Assembly: GCF_011398925.1 (NCBI RefSeq)
Contig: NZ_AP022842.1
Location: 4,064,001-4,128,000 of the forward strand
Length of the DNA: 64,000 bases
From: Bacillus sp. KH172YL63
GTDB lineage: Bacteria; Bacillota; Bacilli; Bacillales; Bacillaceae_B
Direction: 5' to 3'
In this document: positions 41,821 to 51,297 of the stretch, piece after piece
Position numbering within the stretch: position 1 is the first letter of the stretch
Layout of the letters: every line of letters starts with the position of its first letter
Made by a program: the position numbers and the translations under genes
The notes under the pieces: model-generated
Databases searched by the model: none
The model's input: only the letters and a program-made list of their open reading frames with translations
What the model was told of the DNA's origin: nothing

Positions 41821-41992
41821 AGACCGATTCAATCCAAGGCTGGATTGCCATGAATGCCTTGAACCCAAGGTAGATCCCCACAATGCCTGCAATGCCGGCA
41901 AGCGCTGGCGGCGCAGGAATGGGGAGTTTGAAAAGCGCAAATATGAACCCAACTAAAAATCCAGTTACAATCGCTAACACAACCGTTTTCAT
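41813..41992 (-). CDS. XapX-domain small membrane protein
   Basis: 59 residues, ATG 41992 to TGA 41813, with AGGAGG six bases before the start. Two membrane helices: MKTVVLAIVTGFLVGFIFAL, then LAGIAGIVGIYLGFKAF, joined by the PIPAPPAL turn that is the hallmark of XapX (DUF1427) proteins. Function unknown. Convergent with and overlapping the DUF71 gene by 8 bp. Not part of the argS operon. Confidence 0.85.
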   Translation of the reverse strand: MKTVVLAIVTGFLVGFIFALFKLPIPAPPALAGIAGIVGIYLGFKAFMAIQPWIESVFK

Positions 41993-42052
41993 AATAGCCT
42001 CCTGAACATTTTGTCTTCTACTATTATACGTTAAATCAGGAAAATTATAAGA

Positions 42053-42090
42053 AAAAGGTCCACCCTTTGAGGGACGGACCTTTTGCTATG
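42053..42090 (-). terminator. intrinsic terminator of argS
   Basis: AAAGGTCC-GT-CCC / GGG-TG-GGACCTTT stem followed by TTTTTC on the minus strand. One arm is the dispersed 11-mer GGGACGGACCT (42071-42081). Confidence 0.85.
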
Positions 42091-42094
42091 TTCA

Positions 42095-43765
42095 TTACAT
42101 TTTTTCCGGTGCATCTACCCCGATCAGGGCAAGTGCATTTTGCAATGTGACGCGCACCACTTTTACAAGTGCAAGACGTGCAGTCGTCAGTTCGCGGTTT
42201 TCATCATCCAATACTTTATTGGCATTGTAGAAGCTGTGGAAAGCTGATGCCAGATCATTGATATAATTCGCTACACGGTGAGGTGTGCGTTTTTCTGCCG
42301 AGTCGGCGATCATTTGTGGGAATTCACCTAACTTCTTCAGTAAATCCACTTCTTTTTCAGTGCCGATCAGCTTCAGGTCGATCTTGTCTTCAGACGCAAG
42401 CCCCTGCTCTTCAGCCTGGCGTAGGATGGAGCAAATGCGGGCATGGGCATACTGGGCATAGTACACAGGATTTTCATTGGACTGGGAAACCGCCAAGTCC
42501 AGATCAAAGTCCATATGGGTATCGGCACTTCTCATCGCGAAGAAGTAACGTACCGCATCAAGGCCGACTTCCTCTACAAGCTCGCGTAACGTCACAGCTT
42601 TACCTGTACGCTTACTCATCTTCATCTTTTCACCATTTTTATAAAGGTGCACAAGTTGGATGACTTCTACTTCCAGCTTGTCACGATCAAAGCCGAGTGC
42701 TTCGATGGCTGCCTTCATACGGGGGATGTATCCGTGGTGGTCCGCTCCCCAGATGTTGATCAGCACGTCATGGCCCCGCTCGAACTTATCCTGGTGATAA
42801 GAAATGTCTGGAGTCAGGTATGTGTACGTCCCGTCATTCTTGATCAGAACACGGTCCTTGTCATCGCCAAGTTCAGTTGAACGGAACCATGTAGCACCGT
42901 CCTCTTCGTAGACGTGACCGTTTTCTTTCAGCTTATCGAGTGCTGCATCGATTTTCCCGTTTTCGTACAGGGATGTCTCGGAATACCACACGTTGAAAGG
43001 TACACGGAACATTTCAAGGTCCTTCTGAAGTTTTGCCATCTCGACCTTCAGACCGTATTCACGGAAAAACTTGTAGCGCTCTTCATCGCTTACTTCTGCA
43101 TATTTAGAGCCGTATTCTTCAACAAGCTTCTTCCCGATCCCGATGATGTCCGCACCATGGTACCCGTCCTCAGGCATCGCCTTGTCTTGTCCAAGTGCCT
43201 GGAAGTAACGTGCTTCAACAGAGATTGCCAGGTTGTGGATCTGGTTTCCGGCGTCATTGATATAATATTCGCGTGTTACTTGATAACCGGCCTTTTCAAG
43301 GACGTTACAGAGAGAGTCACCGACCGCCGCTCCACGGGCATGTCCAAGGTGAAGATCCCCGGTAGGGTTGGCAGATACGAACTCGACGTTCACACGCTCA
43401 CCATTTCCGGCATTCGATTGACCGTACTCCTGATCTTGATCAAGGATCAATGGGATTAAGTCTGTTAAGTATGCATTGTTCATGTAGAAGTTAATGAATC
43501 CTGGGCCTGCGATCTCCATTTTTTCGATGGAAGCCTTCGACTGGTCGAAGTTTGCAACGATGTCGTCTGCGATCATGCGGGGCGCTTTCTTCGCGACACG
43601 GGCAAGCTGCATCGCCATGTTCGTCGAATAATCCCCGTGTGATTTTTCCTTCGGGATCTCAAGGATGACATCAGGGATCTGATCCTCTGTTGCAAGTCCC
43701 GCTTTCAGGACCGCGGCTTTGATTTCTGCTTTCAGGTTTTCTTGTACTTTTTCAACGATATTCAT
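42095..43765 (-). CDS. argS: arginyl-tRNA synthetase
   Basis: 556 residues, class Ia. N-terminal Add1 tRNA-elbow domain, then HIGH-type HLGHARGA near residue 130, the [15 protein letters not shown] loop, and a C-terminal anticodon domain. Charges tRNA-Arg. It starts 4 bp after ywiB, so the two are co-transcribed. I see no T-box upstream. Confidence 0.96.
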   Translation of the reverse strand: MNIVEKVQENLKAEIKAAVLKAGLATEDQIPDVILEIPKEKSHGDYSTNMAMQLARVAKKAPRMIADDIVANFDQSKASIEKMEIAGPGFINFYMNNAYLTDLIPLILDQDQEYGQSNAGNGERVNVEFVSANPTGDLHLGHARGAAVGDSLCNVLEKAGYQVTREYYINDAGNQIHNLAISVEARYFQALGQDKAMPEDGYHGADIIGIGKKLVEEYGSKYAEVSDEERYKFFREYGLKVEMAKLQKDLEMFRVPFNVWYSETSLYENGKIDAALDKLKENGHVYEEDGATWFRSTELGDDKDRVLIKNDGTYTYLTPDISYHQDKFERGHDVLINIWGADHHGYIPRMKAAIEALGFDRDKLEVEVIQLVHLYKNGEKMKMSKRTGKAVTLRELVEEVGLDAVRYFFAMRSADTHMDFDLDLAVSQSNENPVYYAQYAHARICSILRQAEEQGLASEDKIDLKLIGTEKEVDLLKKLGEFPQMIADSAEKRTPHRVANYINDLASAFHSFYNANKVLDDENRELTTARLALVKVVRVTLQNALALIGVDAPEKM

Positions 43766-43769
43766 GCTT

Positions 43770-44216
43770 CTATGCTTCCTCCTTATAGTGAATGGACATC
43801 ACATAATCCCCAACGGGACTGTCTTGCATCTTTAACTCGTAAGAAAGGCTGAAATCCCCTTCCAGTTTTGACTCATTTTGTGTATGTGAAAGTTGTTTGG
43901 TTTTGGTTGTAAGCAGCAGTGTGCCAAGCTGGCTTTCGTATGAGCCGTTCTGCTCCTCTGACTCATTAAAGGCCATCCTCATCTTCACGGCACCGCTTCT
44001 CAGGATGAGGGCTTGAGTGTCGGTTACTTTGACAATCGTATGAGTGGTCCCTTCCTCTTGAACCTCATCATACTTAAGAAAAACCGCATCTCCTTTTTCA
44101 TAGTATCGACCGAATGATACCAATTCAAAAGAGTCACTTTCTTCTCCTATCGTGATTTTGGTTTTCAAGTGAACCTTGACAGGGGTAAAATCTGTTTTTG
44201 CCGTCAAACCACTCAC
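43770..44216 (-). CDS. ywiB: DUF1934 beta-barrel protein YwiB
   Basis: About 145-148 residues, all beta-strand (lipocalin-like), with alternating charged and hydrophobic strands ([46 protein letters not shown]). Family DUF1934, always next to argS in Bacillus; function unknown. The start is uncertain: GTG 44216 lies only a base or two from AAAGGA, whereas TTG 44207 (LTAKTDF) has better spacing. Confidence 0.85.
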   Translation of the reverse strand: MSGLTAKTDFTPVKVHLKTKITIGEESDSFELVSFGRYYEKGDAVFLKYDEVQEEGTTHTIVKVTDTQALILRSGAVKMRMAFNESEEQNGSYESQLGTLLLTTKTKQLSHTQNESKLEGDFSLSYELKMQDSPVGDYVMSIHYKEEA

Positions 44217-44392
44217 ATCCTTTTCTTTATTAGGGTCCGATCAAGTGACAGGTCCGTCCCCGGTAGAGACGTGCCTTCCTTCTAACTAATTAAGTATAAG
44301 AAGTATTGTGGGAAATTGCAATGGAACAGGGTGAGTTTTCATTTTTTGGCGGGATGTAAGCGGTTTATGCGGAGAGGCTTGCTTATTCCAAC

Positions 44393-44425
44393 AAAAATCC
44401 CCTTCTTTTGCCGGAAGGGGATTTC
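44393..44425 (-). terminator. intrinsic terminator of speB
   Basis: AATCCCCTTC/GAAGGGGATT stem followed by TTTGTTGG on the minus strand. Confidence 0.85.
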
Positions 44426-44430
44426 AACAA

Positions 44431-45303
44431 TTATTTTACCCAGCCCAGAAGCATTTCACGGATCAGTTTGCTTGCTGTATTGGCTGTTTGCTCGGATGGA
44501 TCATAGATTGGTGCCACTTCGACGAGGTCAGCACCGACCACATTCACATCTGAATGGGCGATGGCATGGATCGACGCCAGAAGTTCCTTCGACGTGATAC
44601 CTCCGCAGTCTACAGTCCCAGTGCCGGGTGCGTGTGCAGGATCCAGTACATCAATATCGATCGTCACATAAACCGGACGGCCTGCAAGCTGAGGAAGGAT
44701 CTCCTTCAGCGGCTCAAGCACTTCAAATTTAGAAATGTGCATGCCGTTTTCTTTCGCCCATTGGAATTCCTCTTTCATTCCGGAACGGATCCCGAATGAG
44801 TAGACGTTCTTCGGTCCGATATGCTCGGCGATCTTGCGGATCGGAGTCGAGTGGGACAACGGCTCCCCTTCATACTCTTCACGCAGATCCGTGTGGGCAT
44901 CCATATGAATGATGGCAAGATCAGGGTACTTTTTCGCCACGGCTTTCATGACAGGCCAAGACACAAGGTGCTCTCCGCCCATTCCGAACGGGATCTTCCC
45001 GTCGCCTAAAAGGCCGTCAATATAATCTTCAATCATATCGATGCTGCGCTGCGGATTACCGAACGGCAGTGGAATGTCACCTGCATCATAGTACTTCACT
45101 TCTTCAAGCTCACGGTCAAGGTACGCACTGTACTCCTCAAGCCCAATCGACACCTCGCGGATGCGTGCAGGACCAAAACGGGACCCGGGACGATAACTTA
45201 CCGTCCAATCCATCGGCATACCATAAAGGACCACCTGGCTGTCCTCATAAGACGGATGACTCTTAATAAACACATTACCTGAATAAGCCTCATCAAAACG
45301 CAT
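44431..45303 (-). CDS. speB: agmatinase
   Basis: 290 residues, ureohydrolase family. Mn2+ ligands in GGEHLVSWPV, AIIHMDAHTDLREEYEG and ITIDIDVLDPAHAPGTGT, all intact. Hydrolyses agmatine to putrescine and urea. Start ATG 45303 (MRFDEAYSGN), with GAGAGG nine bases upstream. Downstream of speE, the next step in spermidine synthesis. Confidence 0.95.
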   Translation of the reverse strand: MRFDEAYSGNVFIKSHPSYEDSQVVLYGMPMDWTVSYRPGSRFGPARIREVSIGLEEYSAYLDRELEEVKYYDAGDIPLPFGNPQRSIDMIEDYIDGLLGDGKIPFGMGGEHLVSWPVMKAVAKKYPDLAIIHMDAHTDLREEYEGEPLSHSTPIRKIAEHIGPKNVYSFGIRSGMKEEFQWAKENGMHISKFEVLEPLKEILPQLAGRPVYVTIDIDVLDPAHAPGTGTVDCGGITSKELLASIHAIAHSDVNVVGADLVEVAPIYDPSEQTANTASKLIREMLLGWVK

Positions 45304-45329
45304 ATTCTTCAACCTCTCTTTTTTAGGAG

Positions 45330-45402
45330 AGGGACGGACCTTTGAAAAGGTCCGTCCCTCCTTGATTTATCGCGATTTACCGTTCATATGTGAGGTCCGT
45401 CC
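45330..45402. repeat. three GGGACGGACCT-type copies between speE and speB
   Basis: A perfect inverted pair GGGACGGACCTTT / AAAGGTCCGTCCC (45334-45360) is joined by a three-base loop and followed by T-poor sequence on both strands. A third copy, AGGTCCGTCCC, lies at 45392-45402. The pair is a very stable hairpin without a terminator tail, set between the two polyamine genes. Confidence 0.8.
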
Positions 45403-45413
45403 CTCAAACGGTT

Positions 45414-46244
45414 TTATTTTGTTAGGTCTTTAACGAATTTAGGCAGGGCGAATGCTGCGTTGTGCAGTTCCGGCGTGTAGTATTTCGTTTCGATGTCGTG
45501 GAAACGCTCTTCCGGTACAGCGATCGGGTCGTGCTTTTTGGAACCGATCGTGAATGCCCACAGTCCACTTGGATACGTCGGGATGTTCGCAGTGTACAGG
45601 CGTGTGATCGGGAAGATTTCCTTTACATCGCTTTGTACCTGACGGATAAGATCTGCCTTGAACCAAGGGTTGTCACATTGTGCAACGAAGATACCGTCTT
45701 CTTTCAATGCTTTTGAGATTCCTGCATAGAATCCTTTAGTGAACAGGTTTACTGCCGGCCCGACAGGCTCAGTGGAATCAACCATGATTACGTCATACTC
45801 GTTTTCACTTTTCGCGATGTGCATGAAGCCATCGTCCACCTGCACGTCTACGCGCTCGTTTTCAAGCTCTCCCGCAATCTCAGGAAGATATTTCTTAGAG
45901 TACTCGATCACTTTCCCGTCAATTTCAACAAGAACGGCTTTTTTCACGCTTGGGTGCTTCAATACTTCGCGGATAACGCCACCGTCTCCGCCGCCTACTA
46001 CCAATACCTTCTCAGGGTTCGGATGCGTGAATAATGGAACATGCGCCACCATTTCATGATAAACGAACTCATCCTTCTGGCTTGTCATCACCATTCCATC
46101 AAGGAACAGCATGTTGCCCCACTCTTCTGTTTCAGCCATTTCAAGATATTGAAAATCCGTTTGCTCTGTATGTAAAGTCTTCTTGATTTTCATCGTGATT
46201 CCGAAGTTTTCTGTTTGTTTCTCTGTGTACCAAAGTCCACTCAT
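45414..46244 (-). CDS. speE: spermidine synthase
   Basis: 276 residues from ATG 46244 ([28 protein letters not shown] upstream). Transfers aminopropyl from decarboxylated AdoMet to putrescine. [18 protein letters not shown] (cofactor loop, near 82) and the catalytic [13 protein letters not shown] are intact. Pairs with speB as in B. subtilis. Confidence 0.95.
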   Translation of the reverse strand: MSGLWYTEKQTENFGITMKIKKTLHTEQTDFQYLEMAETEEWGNMLFLDGMVMTSQKDEFVYHEMVAHVPLFTHPNPEKVLVVGGGDGGVIREVLKHPSVKKAVLVEIDGKVIEYSKKYLPEIAGELENERVDVQVDDGFMHIAKSENEYDVIMVDSTEPVGPAVNLFTKGFYAGISKALKEDGIFVAQCDNPWFKADLIRQVQSDVKEIFPITRLYTANIPTYPSGLWAFTIGSKKHDPIAVPEERFHDIETKYYTPELHNAAFALPKFVKDLTK

Positions 46245-46620
46245 TGTTTCAACTTCCCTTCTTATTTTCAATTTAATTCATATTTTGAATCAGGTGCCGG
46301 TCTTTGCTGTCAACATCATCCGCGACTCGTTCAATGTTCCCTCACGGCCATGCCATGACCAAATCGATTTCTGCGTCAAAGCGAAAGCCCAACATCGTAT
46401 TTACTCCTATTTATAAAAACGTCCCCAACAGACGTCATTTTTATCCTTCCCTATCAAGATAAATACAAACATGAGAAAAAGTATAGTGGAATCTAGCAAA
46501 ATTTCAAGTGAAATTTTTTCTAAACCTTTGACGTTTAAAATCTCGTAAATCTTTTCATACTGATACTACACACTAAACATAATATACGACGTTCATTCAT
46601 GTCCAATATAAAAAAATACA
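46245..46620. other. divergent speE-pbpG intergenic region
   Basis: No gene seen. GTTTA (46533-46537), 18 bases, CATACTG (46556-46562) is a two-mismatch candidate for a sporulation (sigma-G type) promoter reading towards pbpG, in keeping with spore-specific pbpG in B. subtilis. AGGTCCGTCCC recurs at 46622-46632. Confidence 0.4.
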
Positions 46621-46677
46621 AGGTCCGTCCCCCATGGGGTTGCTGACCATATGAAAGCAGGGAGAGGTATGGAGCTG

Positions 46678-48735
46678 ATGGCTCGGATGGAGAAAACGAA
46701 AAAGTATGCGAGAGTGGCAGTGGTGGGGGCCATGCTGATGATGATCTTTTTGCTGTTGGGGCTGATCGGCGTCTTGGCGTATGCGAAGATAGAGGGCCCG
46801 CCGCCTCTTGCCGTACCTCAATCAACATTGATCTACAGTGACAACGGCGAGGTGATCGGTGAAACGAACACCGGTGAAAAGCGCTATTGGGTCGGCCTCA
46901 ATGACATTTCCCCGGCGCTGATTGAAGCGACCATTTCCATTGAGGACAAAAGCTTCTACCGTCACTATGGGTTTGACCTGAAGCGGATGGCCGGCGCCGC
47001 CCTGGCAGACGTAAAGGCGATGTCAAAGGTACAGGGGGCAAGTACGATTTCCCAGCAGTATGCTCGTAATCTATTTTTATCCCATGATAAAACGTGGAAA
47101 AGAAAAATATCCGAAGCGCTGTACACGATCCGGATCGAGATGAACTACTCGAAAAAGGACATTCTAGAAGGCTATTTAAATACCATCTACTACGGACACG
47201 GAGCATACGGGGTGCAGGCAGCAAGCCAGTACTACTTCGGCAAGGACGCCAATCAGCTTACCGTTGCGGAAGCGGCCATGCTCGCCGGGATCCCGAAAGC
47301 ACCTTCCTATTATTCACCTGTCTCCCATCTCGACCATGCCAAAGCCCGCCAGGAACTGATCCTTCAGTCCATGACCAGTGACGGCTTCATAACCAAAGAA
47401 CAGCGGGACATTTCAAAAGCGGCAGCGATCCGCATCACCGGGGAACATGCCCATCAAAAGGTTGAATCCGCGCCTTATTTTCAGGATGTGGTCAAAAGCA
47501 TCCTGCGCTCCCATCTCGGAATCGAAGAGCGCACAATCGAAATGGGCGGGCTGAAGGTGTACACGACCCTCGACCCGGCTCATCAAAAGGCAGCTGAAAA
47601 GGTCGTGAAGGAGCAAATGACCGAGGAGTCAGACATCCAGTTGGGATTTGTTTCCATGAATCCGAAGAATGGGTACGTGACCGCTCTCGTCGGGGGACGG
47701 GACTACGAAGAAAGTCCGTTTAACCGCGCCGTCCAGGCCATCCGACAGCCAGGGTCGACAATCAAACCGCTACTCTACTATTCCGCCCTGGAACAGGGAT
47801 TCACCCCATCAACGACGATGAAAAGCGAACTGACCTCCTTCAGATTCGATGACGGGAAATCGAGCTACACCCCTCATAATTACAATAATAAATATGCCGA
47901 CGGGGACATCACTCTTGCTCAGGCGATCGCCCTTTCCGATAACGTATACGCCGTGAAGACCCATCTCTTCATCGGACAGGACACACTCACGAAAGCATCA
48001 AAAGAAAAATTCGGACTGACAACCAAAGTCAAAAAATACCCTTCCTCTGCACTCGGAACATCCGGTGCCAGGGTCATCGACATGGTCAACGCCTACAGCA
48101 TCTTCGCCAACGGCGGATACAAAGTGAAACCGGTATTCATCACAAAAGTGGAAGACTGGTCCGGCAACATCATATACGAACACGAATCGAAGAAAGAACA
48201 AGTACTCGACCCTGACACCGCCTACGTCATGACCCACATGCTGAGCGGCATATTCGACCCTAAGCTCAATGACTACTCAACGGTGACAGGCATCCAGATC
48301 AGAAAAGACGCAACCCGCCCCTACGCCGGCAAATCAGGGACGACCAACACCGACAACTGGATGATCGGCTACTCGCCCCAGCTCACGGCAGGCGTCTGGA
48401 CAGGCTACGATCAATCAAAGGAAATCTCACGGCTGGATGACAAATACCTGGCCAAGAAAATCTGGGTCCACTTCATGGAAGAAGCCCTGAAGGATGAACC
48501 GGTCAAGAACTTCAAAACAACCAAAGGCGTCATCGGCGTAGCCGTAAATCCCCACAACGGGCTCCTGGCAACCGAAGACTGCCCCGTCCAGCGGTTCACC
48601 TACTTCGTAAGAGGAACCGAACCGACAGAATACTGCCACGAACACCTGGGAGAAAAAGAAACACCTAAAGAGAAAGAGCCGGTGAAAAAAGAGGATAGGT
48701 CCTGGTATGAGAAGGTGAAGGATTGGATTTTTTAG
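46678..48735 (+). CDS. pbpG: class A penicillin-binding protein PbpG-type (YwhE)
   Basis: 685 residues from ATG 46678 (MARMEKTKKYARV), with AGAGGT at better spacing than the two upstream ATGs (46651, 46669). One membrane anchor (about 13-36). GT51 glycosyltransferase (ISIEDKSFYRHYGFD, GASTISQQYARNLF). Transpeptidase with SxxK nucleophile RQPGSTIKPLLYY, SDN (ALSDNVYAV) and KSGTTNTDN. Polymerises and cross-links peptidoglycan. The B. subtilis relative acts in spore germ-cell-wall synthesis. Lys-rich tail. Confidence 0.92.
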   Translation: MARMEKTKKYARVAVVGAMLMMIFLLLGLIGVLAYAKIEGPPPLAVPQSTLIYSDNGEVIGETNTGEKRYWVGLNDISPALIEATISIEDKSFYRHYGFDLKRMAGAALADVKAMSKVQGASTISQQYARNLFLSHDKTWKRKISEALYTIRIEMNYSKKDILEGYLNTIYYGHGAYGVQAASQYYFGKDANQLTVAEAAMLAGIPKAPSYYSPVSHLDHAKARQELILQSMTSDGFITKEQRDISKAAAIRITGEHAHQKVESAPYFQDVVKSILRSHLGIEERTIEMGGLKVYTTLDPAHQKAAEKVVKEQMTEESDIQLGFVSMNPKNGYVTALVGGRDYEESPFNRAVQAIRQPGSTIKPLLYYSALEQGFTPSTTMKSELTSFRFDDGKSSYTPHNYNNKYADGDITLAQAIALSDNVYAVKTHLFIGQDTLTKASKEKFGLTTKVKKYPSSALGTSGARVIDMVNAYSIFANGGYKVKPVFITKVEDWSGNIIYEHESKKEQVLDPDTAYVMTHMLSGIFDPKLNDYSTVTGIQIRKDATRPYAGKSGTTNTDNWMIGYSPQLTAGVWTGYDQSKEISRLDDKYLAKKIWVHFMEEALKDEPVKNFKTTKGVIGVAVNPHNGLLATEDCPVQRFTYFVRGTEPTEYCHEHLGEKETPKEKEPVKKEDRSWYEKVKDWIF

Positions 48736-48737
48736 AA

Positions 48738-48862
48738 GAAAAGCGGAAGGGGCTTGCTCTGGGGCGACAAGCATAAGGCGAGGCGACCGGAAAGGCGCTC
48801 TTTGCCTTTTTGGTCGGCTTGACTTATGACCTCGAGCCCCAAGCCCCTGGAGCTGGACATCG
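48738..48862 (+). repeat. dispersed imperfect-palindrome repeat, copy 3
   Basis: Best-preserved copy. Outer arms GGGGCTTG/CAAGCCCC, middle arms GCATAAG/CTTATG, then GCGACC/GGTCGG and the core GGAAAGGC/GCCTTTTTGG, with GAGCTGGACA at the right end. A truncated second head (CAAAGCGGAGGCGGGTTGGG) follows at 48864-48900 and runs directly into array C. It lies just after the pbpG stop. Confidence 0.85.
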
Positions 48863-48913
48863 CGCAAAGCGGAGGCGGGTTGGGCAGAGGCGACAAGCAT
48901 TTCGAATAGGCAA

Positions 48914-49010
48914 TTACGCAATAAACCCTAAAAGTCACGCAATAAACTCCTGAAGTTGCGCAATAAGTGGCAAAAGTTACGCGAATACCCCTGAAAGTTA
49001 CGCAATAAGC
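48914..49010. repeat. phased short-word array C (word ACGCAATAA)
   Basis: Five words (CGCAATAA or CGCGAATA) start at 48917, 48938, 48959, 48980 and 49001, exactly 21 bp apart. Each is preceded by AAAGT- or GAAGT-like bases, except the first. Spacers alternate between AAAAGT and CCTGAA types, a 42-bp dimer. It lies between repeat copy 3 and the ywhD terminator. Confidence 0.85.
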
Positions 49011-49066
49011 CAACAAAACAGCCTTCCGGAACGCCCAGAACCGGCAAAATCCACCTATATAAAACG

Positions 49067-49101
49067 AAAAACCTCGGGTTTGTGCGAACCCGAGGTTTTT
49101 C
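49067..49101. terminator. bidirectional terminator between pbpG and ywhD
   Basis: Perfect stem AAAAACCTCGGGTT/AACCCGAGGTTTTT around a short loop, with A and T tails built into the arms. Nothing codes between it and ywhD (49226). Confidence 0.9.
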
Positions 49102-49225
49102 ATGTCCTAGTTTATGTGCAAACTGTGATTTAAGTGTACTTTTTTTCTCACCTAAGGGCAAGATGTGAACGACATATTCGAAAAAAATGTCATAATTTGT
49201 TCACAAACGTAAGATTTTCTTGTTT

Positions 49226-49729
49226 TTATACTGATAAAGCTTCTTTCAGTTCATCTTTCGAGCGTTCCCACATGCCTGCGTCGTGGGTTTGCAGAAAGCC
49301 CTTCAGGATGCCTTTTGACTTGTCGTCCATATGATCAAGAACGATTTTACGCTTGATGGATTTATCCATATTGTTTACATGCTCAGGCATCGACTTGTAG
49401 CCTCTCCGCTTTTCGCGGTTCACGACAAGCTCACAAGCGGTCACGCCGGCGTAATAAGGACCGGTATCTAAACGGTCGATGGTCACCCAGATCAACCAGT
49501 ACAGCTTGCCGCCTGCAGAGTCTTCACGATTGTTCGTGAATTTGATCCCTTTTTCGATCGGGCTTCTCGCATGCATCGCTCCAACTTCGATCGTCGCCAC
49601 CCCTTCTTCGACGTCGACCATGACCGGCGACACATTATCAAGGCTCAAGGATCCTACCCCGTAGCCGCCGTGGCCGTCTGTCGGATCACTTTTGATGATG
49701 TTGAATCCAATGTTCTTTTTCTTTTCCAT
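49226..49729 (-). CDS. ywhD: YwhD-family protein
   Basis: 167 residues, conserved Bacillus family of unknown function. Conserved text includes GFNIIKSDPTDGHGGYG, AMHARSPIEKGIKF and WVTIDRLDTGPYYAGV. No membrane segment or signal peptide; cytosolic. ATG with AAAGGAGTG. It starts 14 bp after ywhC, so the two are co-transcribed, as in B. subtilis. Confidence 0.88.
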   Translation of the reverse strand: MEKKKNIGFNIIKSDPTDGHGGYGVGSLSLDNVSPVMVDVEEGVATIEVGAMHARSPIEKGIKFTNNREDSAGGKLYWLIWVTIDRLDTGPYYAGVTACELVVNREKRRGYKSMPEHVNNMDKSIKRKIVLDHMDDKSKGILKGFLQTHDAGMWERSKDELKEALSV

Positions 49730-49743
49730 GAATCTACACTCCT

Positions 49744-50430
49744 TTAGCTAAAGATAGAAAATATCGTTGTAAAAATCACACTGAACGCCTGATTCGTTGC
49801 AGTCATTCCGCCTTGCAGCAGCGGCCAGATCGTATATTCATCAAGTGGCGTGATCACGATGATCAGAAATAACAGCACCCCGTACTGCTCATACTGGGTC
49901 ATTTTTGCCCTGATGTGATTCGGTGACAGGTCCTCTATGATCCGGTACCCGTCAAGAGGCGGGAACGGTAAGAGGTTAAAGATGAACAGCAGTACATTCA
50001 GATACACGATCATCTGTAAAAGATCGATGACAAAGGGTGGAACCCCGACTCCGCCGGTCACCCCTACAAAGAAGTAGAAAAAACCAAAGGCGATGAAAGC
50101 GAGCAAGAAGTTACTCAGTGGGCCCGCCACTGAAACGAGCACTCCCGCCAGGCGCGGATTCTTGAAGCGGGATCTCATGACCGGCACAGGACGCGCCCAG
50201 CCAAACCCGGCAATTAATATTAAAATGGTCCCCAGCGGGTCCAAGTGTTGAATCGGATTCAATGTCAGTCTTCCCTGATCCTTCGCGGTCGTATCCCCGA
50301 ATTTGTATGCCACAAAGGCGTGGGCAAATTCATGAACCGTAAAGGCCATGACGAGGGCGATCACCACAAACGGCAGCTCCTCCAACCGGAACACGGAAAT
50401 CGACTCAAAAAGCTGGCTAAATAATTCCAA
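49744..50430 (-). CDS. ywhC: site-2-type membrane metalloprotease (M50, YwhC)
   Basis: 228 residues from a TTG start at 50430 (MELFSQLFES), with AAAAGGAGT seven bases upstream. The zinc motif H-E-F-A-H lies in the first helix (AFTVHEFAHAFVAYK). The third ligand region is NPIQHLDPLGT, and the late NLLPFPPLDGYR is the M50 NPxPxxDG-like motif. Intramembrane protease of about six helices; substrate unknown. Confidence 0.88.
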   Translation of the reverse strand: MELFSQLFESISVFRLEELPFVVIALVMAFTVHEFAHAFVAYKFGDTTAKDQGRLTLNPIQHLDPLGTILILIAGFGWARPVPVMRSRFKNPRLAGVLVSVAGPLSNFLLAFIAFGFFYFFVGVTGGVGVPPFVIDLLQMIVYLNVLLFIFNLLPFPPLDGYRIIEDLSPNHIRAKMTQYEQYGVLLFLIIVITPLDEYTIWPLLQGGMTATNQAFSVIFTTIFSIFS

Positions 50431-50635
50431 AGTATGTACTCCTTTTAAAAAAAGTTTTACTTCCTTATTCCACAGTATACAGAAAAATCCCTGCAAGCAT
50501 GACGATCCACAAAAATTCTGTTTCCATCATACCAAACTTGCTCTCTCTCCCGCCAACCCTTACATTTAAAAGGTGGGCAGCAAAAACAAGCTCACCTCAA
50601 ATTGTACCAAATCCACCAGTCAGGAGCGAACGATA

Positions 50636-50821
50636 ATGCCTTATATCACAGTAAAAATGCTCGAAGGTCGCACGGAAGAACAAAAACGTGCCCTCGTCGA
50701 AAAAGTGACCGAAGCCGTAAGCGAAACCACCGGTGCACCGGAAGAGAAAATCGTTGTCTTCATTGAAGAAATGACCAAGGGCCACTATGCCGTAGGCGGA
50801 AAAAGACTGAGCGATCAATAA
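50636..50821 (+). CDS. 4-oxalocrotonate tautomerase family protein (YwhB)
   Basis: 61 residues from ATG 50636, with CAGGAG upstream. Begins M-PYITVKMLEGR, so the catalytic N-terminal Pro would be exposed after Met removal. The 4-OT pattern TEEQKRALVEKVTEAV and VVFIEEM is typical. B. subtilis YwhB is a small tautomerase of uncertain natural substrate. Divergent from ywhC. Confidence 0.9.
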   Translation: MPYITVKMLEGRTEEQKRALVEKVTEAVSETTGAPEEKIVVFIEEMTKGHYAVGGKRLSDQ

Positions 50822-50823
50822 CG

Positions 50824-50932
50824 AAAAGCGGAAGCGGCTTGATCAGAGGCGACCAGCATAAGACAATCCTGCCGGAAAGGCGTTCTTACCCTTTTTGGCA
50901 GGATCATCTTATGCCCCGGTTCCTCAAGTCCC
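50824..50932 (+). repeat. dispersed imperfect-palindrome repeat, copy 4
   Basis: AAAGCGGAAGCGGCTTG head, GCATAAG/CTTATG arms and a long inner stem ATCCTGCCGGAAAGG / CCTTTTTGGCAGGAT. The outer part of this stem differs from copies 2 and 3, yet pairs perfectly. The right end is degenerate. It starts directly after the tautomerase stop. Confidence 0.85.
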
Positions 50933-51014
50933 TCTCCCATGAAAAAAAGGGGTAACTTCCACAAATGAAGAATACTATATACTAACCCCTACGAAAGGAC
51001 GGAGGAGAGTGCAT

Positions 51015-51194
51015 TTGAATATTGGCGACGTCATTTTCCAATTGGTCATGATGGCTTTACTGGTTGCCATGATGGTTGTCGTTTACATGATTGCAAAGAG
51101 CTTTCGGAACAGAAGGATCGAACAGCGGAAGCATGATAAGCAAATCGAGGAAAAGCTCGATCAGATCCTCGAGAAGATGGATCAAACGAAATAA
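51015..51194 (+). CDS. small membrane protein (DUF4083-like)
   Basis: 59 residues from a TTG start at 51015 (MNIGDVIFQLVMMALLVAMM), with GGAGGA eight bases upstream; the GTG at 51009 is too close to it. One membrane helix (about 4-26) and a charged coiled-coil tail (IEEKLDQILEKMDQTK). The layout resembles DUF4083 proteins. Function unknown. Confidence 0.65.
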   Translation: MNIGDVIFQLVMMALLVAMMVVVYMIAKSFRNRRIEQRKHDKQIEEKLDQILEKMDQTK

Positions 51195-51201
51195 ATCCGC
51201 T

Positions 51202-51232
51202 GAAATCGTTGCGCCTATCGTGACGATTTTTT
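51202..51232 (+). terminator. terminator of the small membrane protein gene
   Basis: AAATCGT/ACGATTT stem followed by TTTTTG on the plus strand. Confidence 0.75.
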
Positions 51233-51242
51233 GTTTGGACAT

Positions 51243-51278
51243 AAAAAGGGATCAGCCGCTGGCATTGATCCCTTTTTC
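51243..51278. terminator. bidirectional terminator next to ywgA
   Basis: AAAAGGGATCA/TGATCCCTTTT stem with A and T tails; it ends transcripts from both sides. Confidence 0.85.
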
Positions 51279-51297
51279 ATTCATATAGGAACGTCCG

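Noticed and set aside
43770..44400. T-box upstream of argS/ywiB
   Set aside because: No AGGGTGG-type T-box sequence or specifier-loop structure seen.
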